A stretch of DNA of 64,000 nt. It comes from Nemertoderma westbladi (lineage: Eukaryota > Xenacoelomorpha > Nemertodermatida > Nemertodermatidae). Under the pieces are notes generated by a model. The model did not search any database and was not told the origin of the DNA. It worked only from the letters and a program-made list of their open reading frames with translations. Of the stretch, positions 1 through 10,849 are shown piece after piece. Both the position numbers and the translations under genes were made by a program. The stretch spans positions 1-64,000 of the forward strand of contig JAUCBJ010003122.1 in NCBI GenBank assembly GCA_032718475.1, read 5' to 3'. Within the stretch, counting starts at the first letter, position 1, and each line of letters begins with the position of its first letter.

Positions 1-197
1 GAAATCAATCCAATAGATCAATTGATTGTTACAACTTATTTCTCTCATTTCTGAGGTTTATGGGGATTCTGAATTCAATTGAATAAATAATTCTGTAACT
101 AGACGTCTCAAACTTGTATTTTTCGGTAGTGGTTGCAATCTTTTGTGCTAGCACCAATTTTTGAAACCCATCAAATACATCAATTAATAGTTTCACC

Positions 198-2342
198 TTG
201 TTTCTTGCGTTATACGGGTTTGCGAGGCTGGACCACATAATCCGGTGTGACCCAGGAATATGGATAAGCTTTATTTTTATAGCAATTACTTATCATTCAT
301 TCTTCCAGGCTTTTATATTAAAAATTGTTAAAACTTGTCTTATTCCAATCTATGTTATTGTATCAAATATTGTTTATATGGCACTATACCACATTTTTTT
401 ATTATTTATTCCTATTTACATAATGTTCCAGTTTACTTCTCTGCGATCGTTGACTATGAAACAAAGCAAATACAGGATTAAGAAAAATAAGTTTAGTGCC
501 ATATTTACAAATATAAAACAAGTGCTTGTTGTTGTCTCAATTGCTATTGTAATTTTTGGTATTTTTGGTATAATAATAGCAAGCACCCAGCATGAGTACT
601 TGTCAGTGCGAGCACATGCACCTGTTTCACATTTCGCATTCTTATATCAATTTTTCTCATTTTTTTGCTTTGGTGTAATATTTATTTCAATCCCGTTTAC
701 AAAATCTAAAATACCTCGTAATAATATCTTACTCGGTATCGTTCTCAATGCGCTATTGAATCACACAATATCAACCACTACTGACACATCGAGTAGGCCT
801 ATAACAATAATGACGAAACTGAAACATGTTAAGGGATCCATTAAAATCATTTTATATTCACTCGCCCATTCATTCAACATATACCGTAGCTGTGTCTTAG
901 ACGTCGTACTTATTATCGCACTTACTATAAACATGCTACTACTTATATCTGGAAATATACACCCAAATCCTGGCCCTAGGCGGAATACTAACAAAGGCAG
1001 GCACATAAAAAATAACAGCAATAAAAACAAAATACAACCACCAAGTTATTCATTTAATAATCTAAACTGCAAACTGAAGGACTCACAGGGTGATATTAAG
1101 GAACATATGAAAAATAACCAGGCTGATCTAAAATTAATTCATATAAATTCTAGAAGCCTATTTAAAAATATTGACGAATTATCAGAAACTTTGCTGGGGT
1201 CAAAGAATACCATTGCGTCAGTGACAGAGACATGGCTACATAGAAATATTGACACAAAGGCAATCACTATCCCAGGTTTTAACATCTATCGGCGTGACAG
1301 AAAGAAAAAACGTGGGGGCGGAGTACTTATATTTATTCCAGATAACTATCCTTCAAAATTACGAGACGACATTAAATGTAACACCAAACTAGAAAGCCTT
1401 TGGGTAGAAGTCGATGGGCTGCTTATCTGCACTGTATACAATCCACCGCGGGCAAATAAGCATTTCATTGATGACTTTGCGGAAGAGCTTGAAAATGCAA
1501 TAGCACTAGAACCCAACCTAAATATTGTTATTCAGGGTGACCTTAACATCAATATTTTAAACTCCAATGACTCCAAAACCAAACAACTAAGCGACGTCCT
1601 TTCCACTTATAATCTTTCAACCTTGAACACAACAACACCCACAAGATATACTAAATCATCAAGCACGCTCCTTGACCTTGTCCTAACAAATCTGAACTCA
1701 GACTCTATAATAAATAGTCTGGTATTTTTCTGCGACTTCTCAGATCATGAGTATACATTAACTACTATAAAGCATAAAATTACACCGGCTCAAAATATCA
1801 ACAAAGAAAAAATAAAATATCGTGACTTTTCATCATTTAATTCTGCGCATTTTATTTGTGAAATCGGTAAAATTGACTGGTCCCCATTGTACTTCGAAAC
1901 AGATGTTAACTCGAAATTACAATACCTTGAATCCAATATTGAAACTTTACTAAACAGACAAGCACCAATCAAATACAAGTATACAAAAACACAATGTCAA
2001 TATCTGGGAAACAAGGTAAAATGGTCCAATGCAGAGCTTGTGAACTTGAGACAGAATAAGGACAGTAAACTAAAACTATGGCGTTCAACTAAAACACAGT
2101 CGGATTTCAAAGAATTCAAAATGGCAAGAAACCGATTTAATAATCTTAATAAAAAACTGAAAAATGATTATGTGAAGAATAAATACTTAAATCAAATTGA
2201 CAGCAAAAGCCGTTGGAAAGTTATCAATAAAATTCTGAATAGAAATTCGCCACGAAAACCCATCCCACAAATTAAATATCAAAGTAAATTAATTACAAAT
2301 CCACTAGAAATCTCAAAAGTATTTAACGAGGTTTATGATTGA
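198..2342 (+). pseudogene. LINE ORF, hydrophobic leader plus APE endonuclease (5' part of a frameshifted ORF2)
   Basis: The 714-aa frame has three parts. Residues 1 to about 255 are strongly hydrophobic, with several segments that look membrane-spanning. Around residue 260 there is a 2A-like sequence ending in H-P-N-P-G-P. From about residue 310 to 540 an APE endonuclease can be read through its blocks: HINSRSL, a TETWL block with the catalytic Glu, RGGGVLIF, QGDLNI and the closing SDH. After that comes the linker leading to the reverse transcriptase. The frame stops at 2342 inside what should be a continuous protein, and the next frame takes over at 2335. A small indel near 2335-2342 therefore broke one long ORF. 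The true start is uncertain; the first Met at 198 merely opens the frame. Confidence 0.8.
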
Positions 2343-4038
2343 CATTGGCAACTTCGTTGGCATTAACCACAATTCCATTAGCCCCCCCACTCCCACGGTC
2401 AGTACATTCCTAAATAATACAACACCTACACCAAAATTTTCCTTCAGATGTGTAAATGCCTTGTACGTTTCTGAAATAATATCCCAAATGCAAATGAACA
2501 AACCCTCCGGCCCATCTGAAATTCCAACTAAAATATACAAATTAATTGCCCCTCAAATCTCTGTCCCATTAACAAACATCTTTAATGACTGCCTAACGAA
2601 ATCTACAGTACCTAATGTATTAAAATTGTCCCATGTCACCCCTGTCTACAAAAAAGGCAATGACTCAATTCCTGATAATTATCGCCCAATATCTGTCACA
2701 CATCCCTTAGCGAAAATCTTAGAAAAAATAATGGTTATCCAAATAGAAAGTTATATAAAAAAGAATAATGTCATGTCGCCGTTTCAATTTGGCTTTAGGA
2801 AAAAATATTCCACAGTTGATGCCATAACCTTTGCCACCGAGGAATGGCGGTCAAAATTAGACAACGGCGATCACGTTGCAATTGCCTTCCTTGACCTCAG
2901 CAAAGCCTTCAACTCTCTCGAACACTCCCGACTAATATCAGAACTAGATTCTCTAGGTTTTCATCACACTGCCTGTCACCTGATAGAAAATTACTTGACG
3001 AACCGCAAGCAAAGAGTTAAAATAGGAGAAACTTTATCCCCATGGTTAGTTGAGAAAAGAGGCGTCCCTCAAGGTACGCTTCTTGGCCCACTTCTATTCT
3101 CACTCTACACCAACAGAATCGCATCAACCATGTTCAATCATAATACTAACATCATACAGTACGCAGACGATACTTCCTTATACATATCTGACAAAGATCC
3201 ATTAAACGCAAGTCAAAAATTATCAAATAGTGTTAACCTGATCTCAACTATATTCGAAACATATAAACTGAAACTAAACCCAGAAAAAACAGAATTCCTA
3301 CTGATATCACCCTCACCGACAAACAAACCGCCTGGCACATCATCCATTAAGTTAAACATAAATGCTAACATTTCCGTTGAACAATCACAAGAAGTCAAAT
3401 ACCTAGGGGTTAATATCGATAACAAGCTCGAATGGAAACCACATATTAATCGCATCATCCAAAAAATGTCTCTCGGAATATCATGCCTTAGGAAAATTAA
3501 GGGTCAACTACCTCTAAAAACGAAACAAAATCTCTATAAATCACTTGTACTGCCGTATCATCAATATTGTTGCTATCTTATGCTATCCTTACATAACGTC
3601 CACGGCCACAAAGAAATGTTATACAAACTCGAAAAAATACAAAATTACGGCTTACGATCCGTGTACAATGCAAGAATCAAGGACTACACTGGAACTGAAT
3701 TACGAACAAGAGCAAGAATACCAATACTCTCTGCATACCGGGAGTATTTCGGGTTACTATTCTTTGCCAAGTACATAACAAACATATCCATCCCATTCCA
3801 ACATCTAAATCTTCCTTACCTACCAGATACAACCACGGATGACTTACTTAACAGACGCACCCTTAATATTAAACTACCAAGGACTAACAACCGGTTTGGG
3901 CACTACAGCTTAACTACCCAACTCATAAAATTATGGAATGACTTACCGCACACAATAAAACAACTAGTAACGAACTATTCCACTTTTAAAGGCTCTCTAA
4001 AAAAGCATTTCCTCTCACGATTTGAACGGGATAAATAA
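2335..4038 (+). pseudogene. LINE reverse transcriptase (3' part of a frameshifted ORF2)
   Basis: This 567-aa frame continues the endonuclease frame and encodes the reverse transcriptase that copies the element's RNA at the nicked target. Visible RT blocks in order are PVYKKG and NYRPIS, QFGFRK, FLDLSKAF (first catalytic Asp), RGVPQGTLLGPLLF, QYADDTSLYI (the catalytic Asp pair) and KLNPEKTEF, followed by a thumb and C-terminal region with YKSLVLP. The catalytic residues are present. The frame shift at the junction with the upstream frame, rather than damage to the RT, is what disables this copy. The displayed start Met is simply the first one after the shift. Confidence 0.88.
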
Positions 4039-4482
4039 AATTGACGCGGGTTCTATCAATGCTGGGTGCTTGAGCACATTATTTACGGTGAAACGAATTT
4101 TTGTAATTTAATAAATTTTTTAATAATAAATAATGTCTGGCAATTAATTACTTAATTATATTTATTATTAATCATGTGTATTTTTTTTTGTATGTATTAT
4201 GTAATAGTTTCCTGTAATATAAGTACAGTACCGTACAATTAATTTACTAGATAAATATATTGCTCTTCTGCATGGAAATATTGTGTAACCATTTCGTTCA
4301 TAGGTTTATTATTTACTGCATGCATTTTATATTTATATTTAGTACTTACTTATTAGGATAGAGTGCCAGCTGACCTCCTTAAGAGGTCAGTTATTATCAG
4401 TTAAAGAGGCTTGCCTCTAAAATGCCTTATATACAATATTGTATTTAAGTATGGCAATAAATAAATAAATAAATAAATAAAG

Positions 4483-5475
4483 AAGTACCATTACTGCATT
4501 TGGTCTAAGCCAGTCTACAAACTACTCGATCTATTGTAGATGATGATAATAAAGATTACAATAAACCCACTAGAACGCCAGCAAGCTGGCTTTAAACGAA
4601 CCTGCCCATCAAACCAGTACCCTGAGTAAGCTGTTTCGGTTCTCTAAAAATTCGACGTAGCTGAGAGAACAAAAAAATTGTCTAATTTGATCTCCCAGCC
4701 ACTATTACTTGGACAGATAACAATGTATTATTATATAATATTAAGATGGAACTTTAATATTCTAAGGAAGGGAAGGGAATTTGTTGACGAAGTCAGATTT
4801 GTTATATGTATATCTATTATTACAGTATGATGTTGAATAAAGTGTTTTTAATTTGTTTCTTTTTAAAAGCCGCTTTAAACTTTTCCCCTGGTGTGGGCGG
4901 CACCATGCAGACAATATCTACTGTCCTGGTTTGGGCGGCACCATGCAGACAATATCTCGGTTCGCAAGAATTACAGGAAAGCCTCAAGCCTATCAGCTAG
5001 AACATTGTCAATGTGCGTGCACATACATACTGTACAGCCAATATCAATGTGCACATACGTACTTATACGTAGGCCGTACTCAGATCGATCGGTTCGACTC
5101 CAGCTCGATCGGTTCGATTCGGCATTCTTAAATAGCGAAATTTATTACCTTTTTAATTATTATAATGTATTTGTAATAAATAAATTTATTTATTTAGATT
5201 ATTTTTTATTTAACGTAATAAATAAAAAAATATTTTTTTTTTATCTTATTTTATTTATTTTTTTATTTTTATTTTCTTTTTCAATTTATTTTGCTAATGT
5301 CTCGCACCACCGTTTTCGCATGGCTCGGCCCAATGAATTACCAGTGTGCTAATTGTAAATGCGTTTTGGCTGCCATTTTATGGCTCTAAGGAAGTCACAG
5401 GGAACAATCCTCCACCGAAGGAAACCCTTTATGACGAGGGATTTACTGTGCTAGAGAAGAGGCTCTTACTTCTAA
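4483..5475. other. non-coding stretch with a 26-bp doublet
   Basis: I see no gene here. Within it TGGGCGGCACCATGCAGACA plus six further bases occurs twice, at 4894-4919 and 4932-4957, a 38-bp period. Positions 5197-5290 are almost pure A/T. The words CCAATATCAATGTGCAC at about 5038-5055 recur at about 27925-27941, so part of this stretch is dispersed repeat. Confidence 0.5.
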
Positions 5476-5822
5476 CACTACAGTAGGGAGGCTACCTCGT
5501 GTTGGGTGGCGCTACAGTAGGGAGGCTACCTCGTGTTGGGTGGCACTACAGTAGGGAGGCTACCTCGTGTTGGGTGGCGCTACAGTAGGGAGGCTACCTC
5601 GTGTTGGGTGGCACTACAGTAGGGAGGCTACCTCGTGTTGGGTGGCACTACAGTAGGGAGGCTACCTCGTGTTGGGTGGCACTACAGTAGGGAGGCTACC
5701 TCGTGTTGGGTGGCACTACAGTAGGGAGGCTACCTCGTGTTGGGTGGCACTACAGTAGGGAGGCTACCTCGTGTTGGGTGGCACTACAGTAGGGATGCTA
5801 CCTCGTGTTGGGTGGCACTACA
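5476..5822. repeat. 34-bp minisatellite, 10 copies
   Basis: There are ten head-to-tail copies of a 34-bp unit starting CACTACAGTAGGGAGGC, with a seven-base partial eleventh copy at the right end. The copies are nearly identical. The only visible variants are CGCTACAG for CACTACAG in a few units and one GGGATGC for GGGAGGC in the last, which suggests recent expansion. No coding function is apparent. Confidence 0.95.
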
Positions 5823-5879
5823 GACTGTTGGCTAAAGACTAATTTCGGACCTACAGTGGTCTCTACTGTATACTGTGTA

Positions 5880-7170
5880 AATCAGAAGCGGTTAGAGCCG
5901 GTTTTGTCTGCAAGGATGTTAGACCCTGGCCTATATTTGAATTTTGTGAATGGGGTCGCTTTTGCGGCTACGGGCTCGTTATTTACAGGCTCATTTACTA
6001 TGATGGGCAGACTACGATGGGATGTCAGCTGGAGACGCGTTTCCTGAAGCCACGTTCTCTTACGTCCTTCGAGACTGGATTTAACTACGGTCCTCAGATT
6101 CGGTAGCAGTACTTTCATCAGAAGAAGTATTCGAATACTTGTCTCTTTGGTCTAATACTCGCGGCATGGGCTTTCGCTAATTCCCTCCATTTTTTATCTA
6201 GCTATCCTTATTCTTTTAGGGCTTCCATTTCTAGTTCAGCTGCCTGCCAATCTTTTCCAGCTGTTTTTTCTGCAGCCTGTTCTAGATGCTTTCTTGTTAA
6301 AGCTAGTCTAGCTTTAGCATCCTCAATTTCAGCTTACATCTCTTTGATCTTGTATCCCATCTTCTCGCTCAATGTCCAATGAATCCAGTATGCTCTGCGC
6401 ACCCTCACTATTGGGGGCGAGACCCTCCAGTCAACGTCGCAGTTCTTTATCACCTACCTGCCTCTGATAATCTGACAAATATATGTCGATGGTTTCCCAC
6501 GTGTGAGGTCTTTCAGGTTCGGTTTCCTCACACCCATGCGAGAAGATTGCATCAGTCGCCTCTACAGGATCGAGTTGAGCGTTAGGCTTTATCTTCCCAG
6601 GTGAGTGCGCCCATGGCTTTGGAGGCCACTCGCTGGAACCATTGCTTTACTCCGGTGTGGATAGATGTATATGAACTCGCAATAGGCAGACAAGATTAAT
6701 CTAATTCTCAGTATCTAACACTCTTGGATCTGAGATCTGATGGAATAATTGAGTTCGCTCTGTGGGGTTAGAAGTTCCTCTAAACCGCTGGGACTCCATA
6801 CGTCTCAAAGAATTAAAAAACCGTTGAGTATATCCTGCTGCTGAGCGCTTCCTCACTGCGCGGGATCAGTGGTGTCTCGGGATACTCGTAAACGGTGTAA
6901 ATCCTCCCATGTGGCTGATCCTAGACCGAGAGGTTCTCCCAGACTGGGAAAGTTATACTGCTGCTGTACTATCTCTTTCAGCACCTCACATTGGAATATC
7001 CAGCATAAACTACTGTACTGTATTTTACGAGACGATCCACCCCGGGCTATGTCTGCGAGATGATCTTCTATAGACTCCAAGGTCTGAGTCAACATGATGC
7101 TGGGTAGGTGGAGCAAAGGATCTTGATAGGTGTCCGCAAGGATTAAAGTTGCTGTTGCCGCAATCACCTG
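5880..7170 (-). pseudogene. decayed coding region, unknown family, possibly retroelement gag
   Basis: Read from right to left, the minus strand holds protein-like frames joined by stops and shifts: an open frame 7167-6853, another from about 6650 to 6370 with one internal stop, a frame change near 6370, then a Glu/Lys/Ala-rich helical stretch (with AEIEDAKARLALTRKHLEQA) down to about 6120, and an open frame 6118-5882. Such long protein-like composition across successive frames is what a mutated ORF leaves behind. There are no catalytic motifs and I do not recognise the family. The acidic, helical, coiled-coil-like character would suit a gag-like protein or a lost host gene. Confidence 0.4.
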
Positions 7171-7222
7171 ATGAGGATGAAAATAAAAGCCCAGCCAGTA
7201 ACCTGCTGTTTTGCCTCAATGG

Positions 7223-7530
7223 GTAGGTAAAAACAACGTTTATTGTTTTGGTTAGAAAAGCCCGCCACTGTAATCTGCTGCTTTCCCTGAATTTGTAGGT
7301 AACAACATCGTTTATTGTTTAGGTTAGAAAATGCTGCAGCTGTAACCCGCTCCTTTCACACAATGGGTAGGTAAAACAACGTTTACTGTTTTGGTTAGAA
7401 AAGCCCGCCACTGTAATCTGCTGCTTTCCCTGAATTTGTAAGTAACAACATCGTTTATTGTTTTGGTTAGAAAATGCTGCAGCTGTATCCTGCTCCTTTC
7501 CTTAAATTGGTAGGTAACACTAGCGTTTAT
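7223..7530. repeat. 72-bp satellite arranged as alternating dimers
   Basis: Units beginning GTAGGTAA or GTAAGTAA start at 7223, 7295, 7367, 7438 and 7510, a spacing of 71-72 bp. Odd and even units differ consistently (AGAAAAGCCCGCCACTG versus AGAAAATGCTGCAGCTG), so the real period is a dimer of about 143 bp. The core GTTTATTGTTTTGGTTA followed by CTGTAACCTGCTCCTTT is also found in the dispersed repeats at 9240-9426 and 27616-27804 and in the foldback at 7621-7992. Confidence 0.85.
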
Positions 7531-7620
7531 TGATTCCCACATTCCCATCCATGTGGACAGAAGACAACCACAACCGTTATAATGGGTGAGGGAAGAGAGA
7601 ACAGGTTACAGTGGCAAGTT

Positions 7621-7992
7621 GGGTGACTACAAAACAATGACCAAAGACCCAAATAATAAAGACCTGTACAAAACACATATGTTAACTTTCACTTTCGTTT
7701 ATTGTTTTGGTTCCCCAAACACGCCTCTGTAACCTGCTCCTTTACTAACCTGTTCCTTTAAATGGCAATGGGACCTAACGCTCTTTGGGATTTAACGCGA
7801 CTTTAACTCTTTGTTTTGTACAGGTCCCAAAGAGCGTTAGGACCCATTGCCATTTAAAGGAGCAGGTTAGTAAAGGAGCAGGTTACAGAGGCGTGATGGG
7901 GGAACTAAAACAATGAACGAAAGTTAACACATGTTACAAGATTATGCAGGTCTTTATAATTGGGTAGTTGGTGTTTGTTTTGTAGTCACCCG
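7621..7992. mobile_element. foldback element (long imperfect inverted repeat)
   Basis: The arm at 7621-7790 is repeated in inverted orientation at 7825-7992, separated by a loop of about 34 bases. The inner arms (around GGCAATGGGACCTAACGCTC) are nearly perfect. The outer arms, around GGGTGACTACAAAACA, carry indels. No ORF is present. Such foldbacks are usually non-autonomous DNA elements. I cannot see an unambiguous target-site duplication. Confidence 0.75.
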
Positions 7993-8756
7993 TGGCAAGT
8001 TATAGTAATTCTAACCCAAATAATAAACGGGCGTCGGCGTAGTATTTACACCCAGGCACGAACTGTACTAGAAACCATCGCGATTTAAAATATAGCTTGT
8101 TAAGTTAATTAAAGAAACTAAGAAACAATATATAGGCCTAGTAAGAGATTAAAAAATATGCAGAATAAGACCGTTTGATAAAGCCTCGACTCTCATCTTG
8201 GCTCGCCCCAAATATACCCTATCATTAAACCCAACATATTACTGTATAAACGGACGTAAACATGTTTCGTAATGAAAACGCACAGCTGCACAAATTTATT
8301 ATTTTATATTGGAAATAACCGAGGTCAATTTAACTATACTAATTGTTACATGAATTGTTACAATAACCGAAATTGCAACTCCGCAGATCCAAAGAAAATT
8401 GGGCTTCATAACCAATTACAACATTGAAAATACAGTAACAGCAATTACGAAGTACAATTATGACGTACAAACGTAATTTTTGAAAGAAAACAATAAAAGA
8501 CACTAAACAATTCTAACTCGGTTTGCAGTTTTATAAAGTTACAAATAGAATAGTAGTAATAGAATAGTAGAATAGAAATAATAAAATATATTATTTGACA
8601 CCGACCAGCCATAAATACGCCTACACATATACGTAGGTACCGGTTTGTGGTAGGTCACTCCCCACCCCCCAAATAACCATTCAAAGTGGTGGCAAAAAAA
8701 GTGTTATTTTTTGTCAAACTTGAACGACTTTGACATAGAAGTGACTTACAAATAAA
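7993..8756. other. non-coding stretch, no feature seen
   Basis: AT-rich sequence with no convincing frame, RNA gene or repeat boundary beyond scattered copies of the short word TAGGCCTA. Confidence 0.4.
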
Positions 8757-9090
8757 ATAATTATTTATTACATGGGGAAAAAGGTATAACTTTTATTCAC
8801 TATTCTCGGGGCATTTCATTTACCGCGCGACAGGGAGGTTAATAAAGGTGTCGAGAGAGTATTGAAAAAAATGTACGTTTTTTTCCCATGTAATACGTAA
8901 TTTTATTCTTAAATTTGAAACTTTTTGTTCAATACTCTACTTTAATAACAGATAGAACGATATAGGACTACCGTTAGTAGTGTTACAAATTAATTTGAAC
9001 TTCAGTATTTTACTATATTGCTTCCATAGTTACTGCGATTCCAATTACTGTACTTTTCATCTCCTGATGTTGCTATACTCAATGTTAAAT
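8757..9090 (+). repeat. dispersed repeat with a MITE-like core, copy 1
   Basis: The core at 8765-8894 starts TTATTACATGGGG and ends in the inverse, CCCATGTAATA, a hairpin about 130 bp long. The core and about 200 bp to its right are found again, inverted, at 20395-20785; the shared words include ACTATGGAAGCAATATAG and AACATCAGGAG. Two copies in one window mark this as a mobile or formerly mobile family. Internal GGTTAATAAAG is shared. No ORF. Confidence 0.7.
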
Positions 9091-9239
9091 AATTCTCGAA
9101 TATTTATTACCGATACGTAACTAGAGGGCTGCTTAACAACATAAACCATTATTGAATATTGAGTTCCGTTTTGGAGTACGCCGCGAATTAATATCATTAA
9201 TATCAATATTATAATTAATATATAATATATAATATAATT

Positions 9240-9426
9240 GGCGAATTAATATCCCGCCACAATGTTAAATTCTCAATTTAGGGAAAGGAGCAGGTTACAG
9301 TGGCACGTTATTTTAACCAAAACAATAAACTAAACACAATAGAACAGGTTAGTTTTATCTTTGAGAGTAATCAGCTGTTATGTGCGTCGAATTTCACCTG
9401 GAGAGGGATGGATTTTTATTGTGGCC
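9240..9426 (+). repeat. dispersed repeat, copy 1 of an inverted pair
   Basis: This segment begins GGCGAATTAATATCCCGCC and is found inverted at 27616-27804 at roughly 90 percent identity. Both copies open a short frame starting MARYFNQNNKLNTIEQV, but the frames diverge by indels after that, so I do not call a gene. The left part matches the 72-bp satellite at 7223-7530. Confidence 0.75.
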
Positions 9427-9658
9427 TTACATTTATTGCATATTTAGTAATACTTTTTCTTTTCGTAATCCTTTTTAGACAAGCTGGTTATGCAGATAGA
9501 TTATATCTGTAATTTTTCACTGATCTTACATTGGTAAGACCTAGTAAATGTTTTATAGACAGTTTATTAACAACCCCGTAAAAGTCAACTAAAGGTTTTG
9601 TTAGTTTATCGGATCATTTTTTCCTTTAATTCTTTATTTAATTACAAACTACATAACA

Positions 9659-9879
9659 ATGACGTCATCACCAATACAATGTTCTACGCTTTGGATAATA
9701 ATTCAGTTGATGTTGGCGCTTTACGTCATAAAAGGCAACGCAATAAAAATGAAAGCCCATATTAATGGAAAACCATGTCACGGAGACAATGTTCTAAATA
9801 ACGAACAATTGAGCAATTTCGCAGATATTCGAGCAACTTTCAATAATGCAGTAACAGATGATATGTGGGCGACGTTTAC
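9659..9879 (+). CDS. secreted orphan protein, exon 1 (signal peptide)
   Basis: This is the first coding exon of a five-exon gene: 9659-9879, 10057-10291, 21471-21625, 22787-22939 and 24305-24497. All junctions are GT-AG and the codon phases match at each join, giving about 318 aa. The Met at 9659 starts a typical signal peptide with a hydrophobic stretch at about residues 10-25, so the product should enter the secretory pathway. The mature protein contains scattered Cys that could form disulphides, and no further membrane segment. The C-terminal half has the wording HNLLPWTLYTVW and ADHITFQV, which recalls compact beta-rich secreted domains, but I do not recognise the family. The joins between exons 2 and 3 span 11 kb and an extra exon there cannot be excluded. 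An intact frame throughout argues for a functional gene. Confidence 0.72.
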
Positions 9880-10056
9880 GTAAGTTATTGTTGAGTTATT
9901 TAGGAAATAATTTATCAGCATGAATTTATAAGAACAAAATGCCGTGCAAATAAAGTTCTGAAGGGATTGGTCCAATTCTACTGATAAATAAGATTATCAG
10001 ATATTTTTGGTGTGGTGGAATGATAATTTAACATTGAACTGCGTGATTTATTACAG

Positions 10057-10291
10057 AATGAGACAACTTGGTTGCGAGTACGAGGGAGTTCAAGGACCTT
10101 GCGAAGGTTCGTCTGCAATCGATTCCACGATTGTTTCATGGCTCTCCCCAGAAACGCACCAGTTTATGATAGATGCGGTTGGTGTGGATCTCACAGACCC
10201 TGCAGTTGAGGACCAGGACCGCTTCGGGAGGAGTTTCATTCATCCGTATGCGTTGGATACATTCGAATATGAATTTCATTACGCACCTTTT
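10057..10291 (+). CDS. secreted orphan protein, exon 2
   Basis: The acceptor TTATTACAG precedes 10057 and the donor GTAAGT follows 10291. The first base completes a Thr codon from exon 1, then MRQLGCEYEGVQGPC follows. The exon ends in phase 0 at HYAPF. It carries two Cys and an acidic, aromatic composition. Homologous exon-like sequence does not occur elsewhere in the window. Confidence 0.72.
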
Positions 10292-10434
10292 GTAAGTTAT
10301 ATGACTACAAGGCAGTCATCCAGTCTACCAAACGTGTTGTTTTGTTTTACTTTATGTTTTTGTGTTTACGTGCACGCACATAAACCATGTCCTGGAATAT
10401 AATAGTGTCGTTATTGAGGTACATAATAGGTCCA

Positions 10435-10846
10435 TAATTTTTATTTTTGCCTTCATTCTTTAGCTACAAGCGTTTGAAAAAGGTGTCTCTGGTGATATTG
10501 CGCCAGTTAAGGCTATGATACACCACAGGAGCGGCCGCGGCGAGCGGCCGCGGCGAGCGGCCGCGAATTTTTAAAAATAGAACACATTATTCTCTATGGG
10601 TGATGATACACCACAAATGGCCGCTGTGGCTCGCTGCTCCTATAGTGTATCATACTAAAAGTCGCCGCTCACATCGGCCGCGGCCGCTCCTGTGGTGTAT
10701 CATGGCCGTTACACTCCAGTTATTCTTCAACCTTATAGTGATTTGTTGGTACTGATAGAAAGCTGACCGTACAAGGATTTCAAATATGTATCACAATCTG
10801 AATTTCGTCTTAAAACAGCAGAAATATGGGCATTCTAAAGTTGCAA
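10435..10846 (+). repeat. dispersed repeat with nested MITE, copy 1 of an inverted pair
   Basis: Excluding the insertion at 10510-10707, this segment matches 12712-12921 in inverted orientation: TTCATTCTTTAGCTACAAGC on one side, AAAGTTGCA on the other. The second copy lacks the insertion and so shows the empty site. No stable ORF. Confidence 0.8.
10510..10707. mobile_element. GC-rich MITE with terminal inverted repeats
   Basis: The left end GGCTATGATACACCACAGGA and the right end, whose inverse reads GGCCATGATACACCACAGGA, form terminal repeats of about 28 bp that run into GCGGCCGC. GTTA is present on both sides (10506-10509 and 10708-10711) and only once in the uninterrupted sister repeat at 12712-12921. 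This gives a 4-bp target duplication, with one base of uncertainty. The element is about 198 bp, has no ORF, and is strikingly GC-rich (three GCGGCCGC-like blocks) in AT-rich surroundings. The superfamily is not clear. Confidence 0.85.
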
Positions 10847-10849
10847 GGT

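Larger units (their letters stand above)
1..4482 (+). mobile_element. CR1/L2-group APE-type LINE, frameshifted copy
   Basis: This is a non-LTR retrotransposon with an apurinic-type endonuclease followed by a reverse transcriptase, split into two overlapping reading frames (198-2342 and 2335-4038). The 3' UTR after 4038 is AT-rich and ends in a run of AATA/AAAT units at about 4456-4481, a simple-sequence tail typical of this LINE group. No 5' boundary or target duplication is visible, so the element may begin upstream of the window. The domain order endonuclease then reverse transcriptase, with an NPGP motif before the endonuclease, fits the CR1/L2/jockey assemblage. I cannot assign the exact clade without a tree. 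Confidence 0.88.

Noticed and set aside
9300-9512. Small gene starting MARYFNQNN, with a homologue at 27744-27553.
   Set aside because: Both lie in an inverted dispersed repeat and the frames diverge by indels after about 17 residues.
10465-10560. Possible third exon of the secreted-protein gene after TTCTTTAG, continuing in phase 0.
   Set aside because: The same acceptor-like sequence and following bases occur in the inverted repeat at 12712-12921, so it belongs to a dispersed repeat, and a MITE interrupts it.
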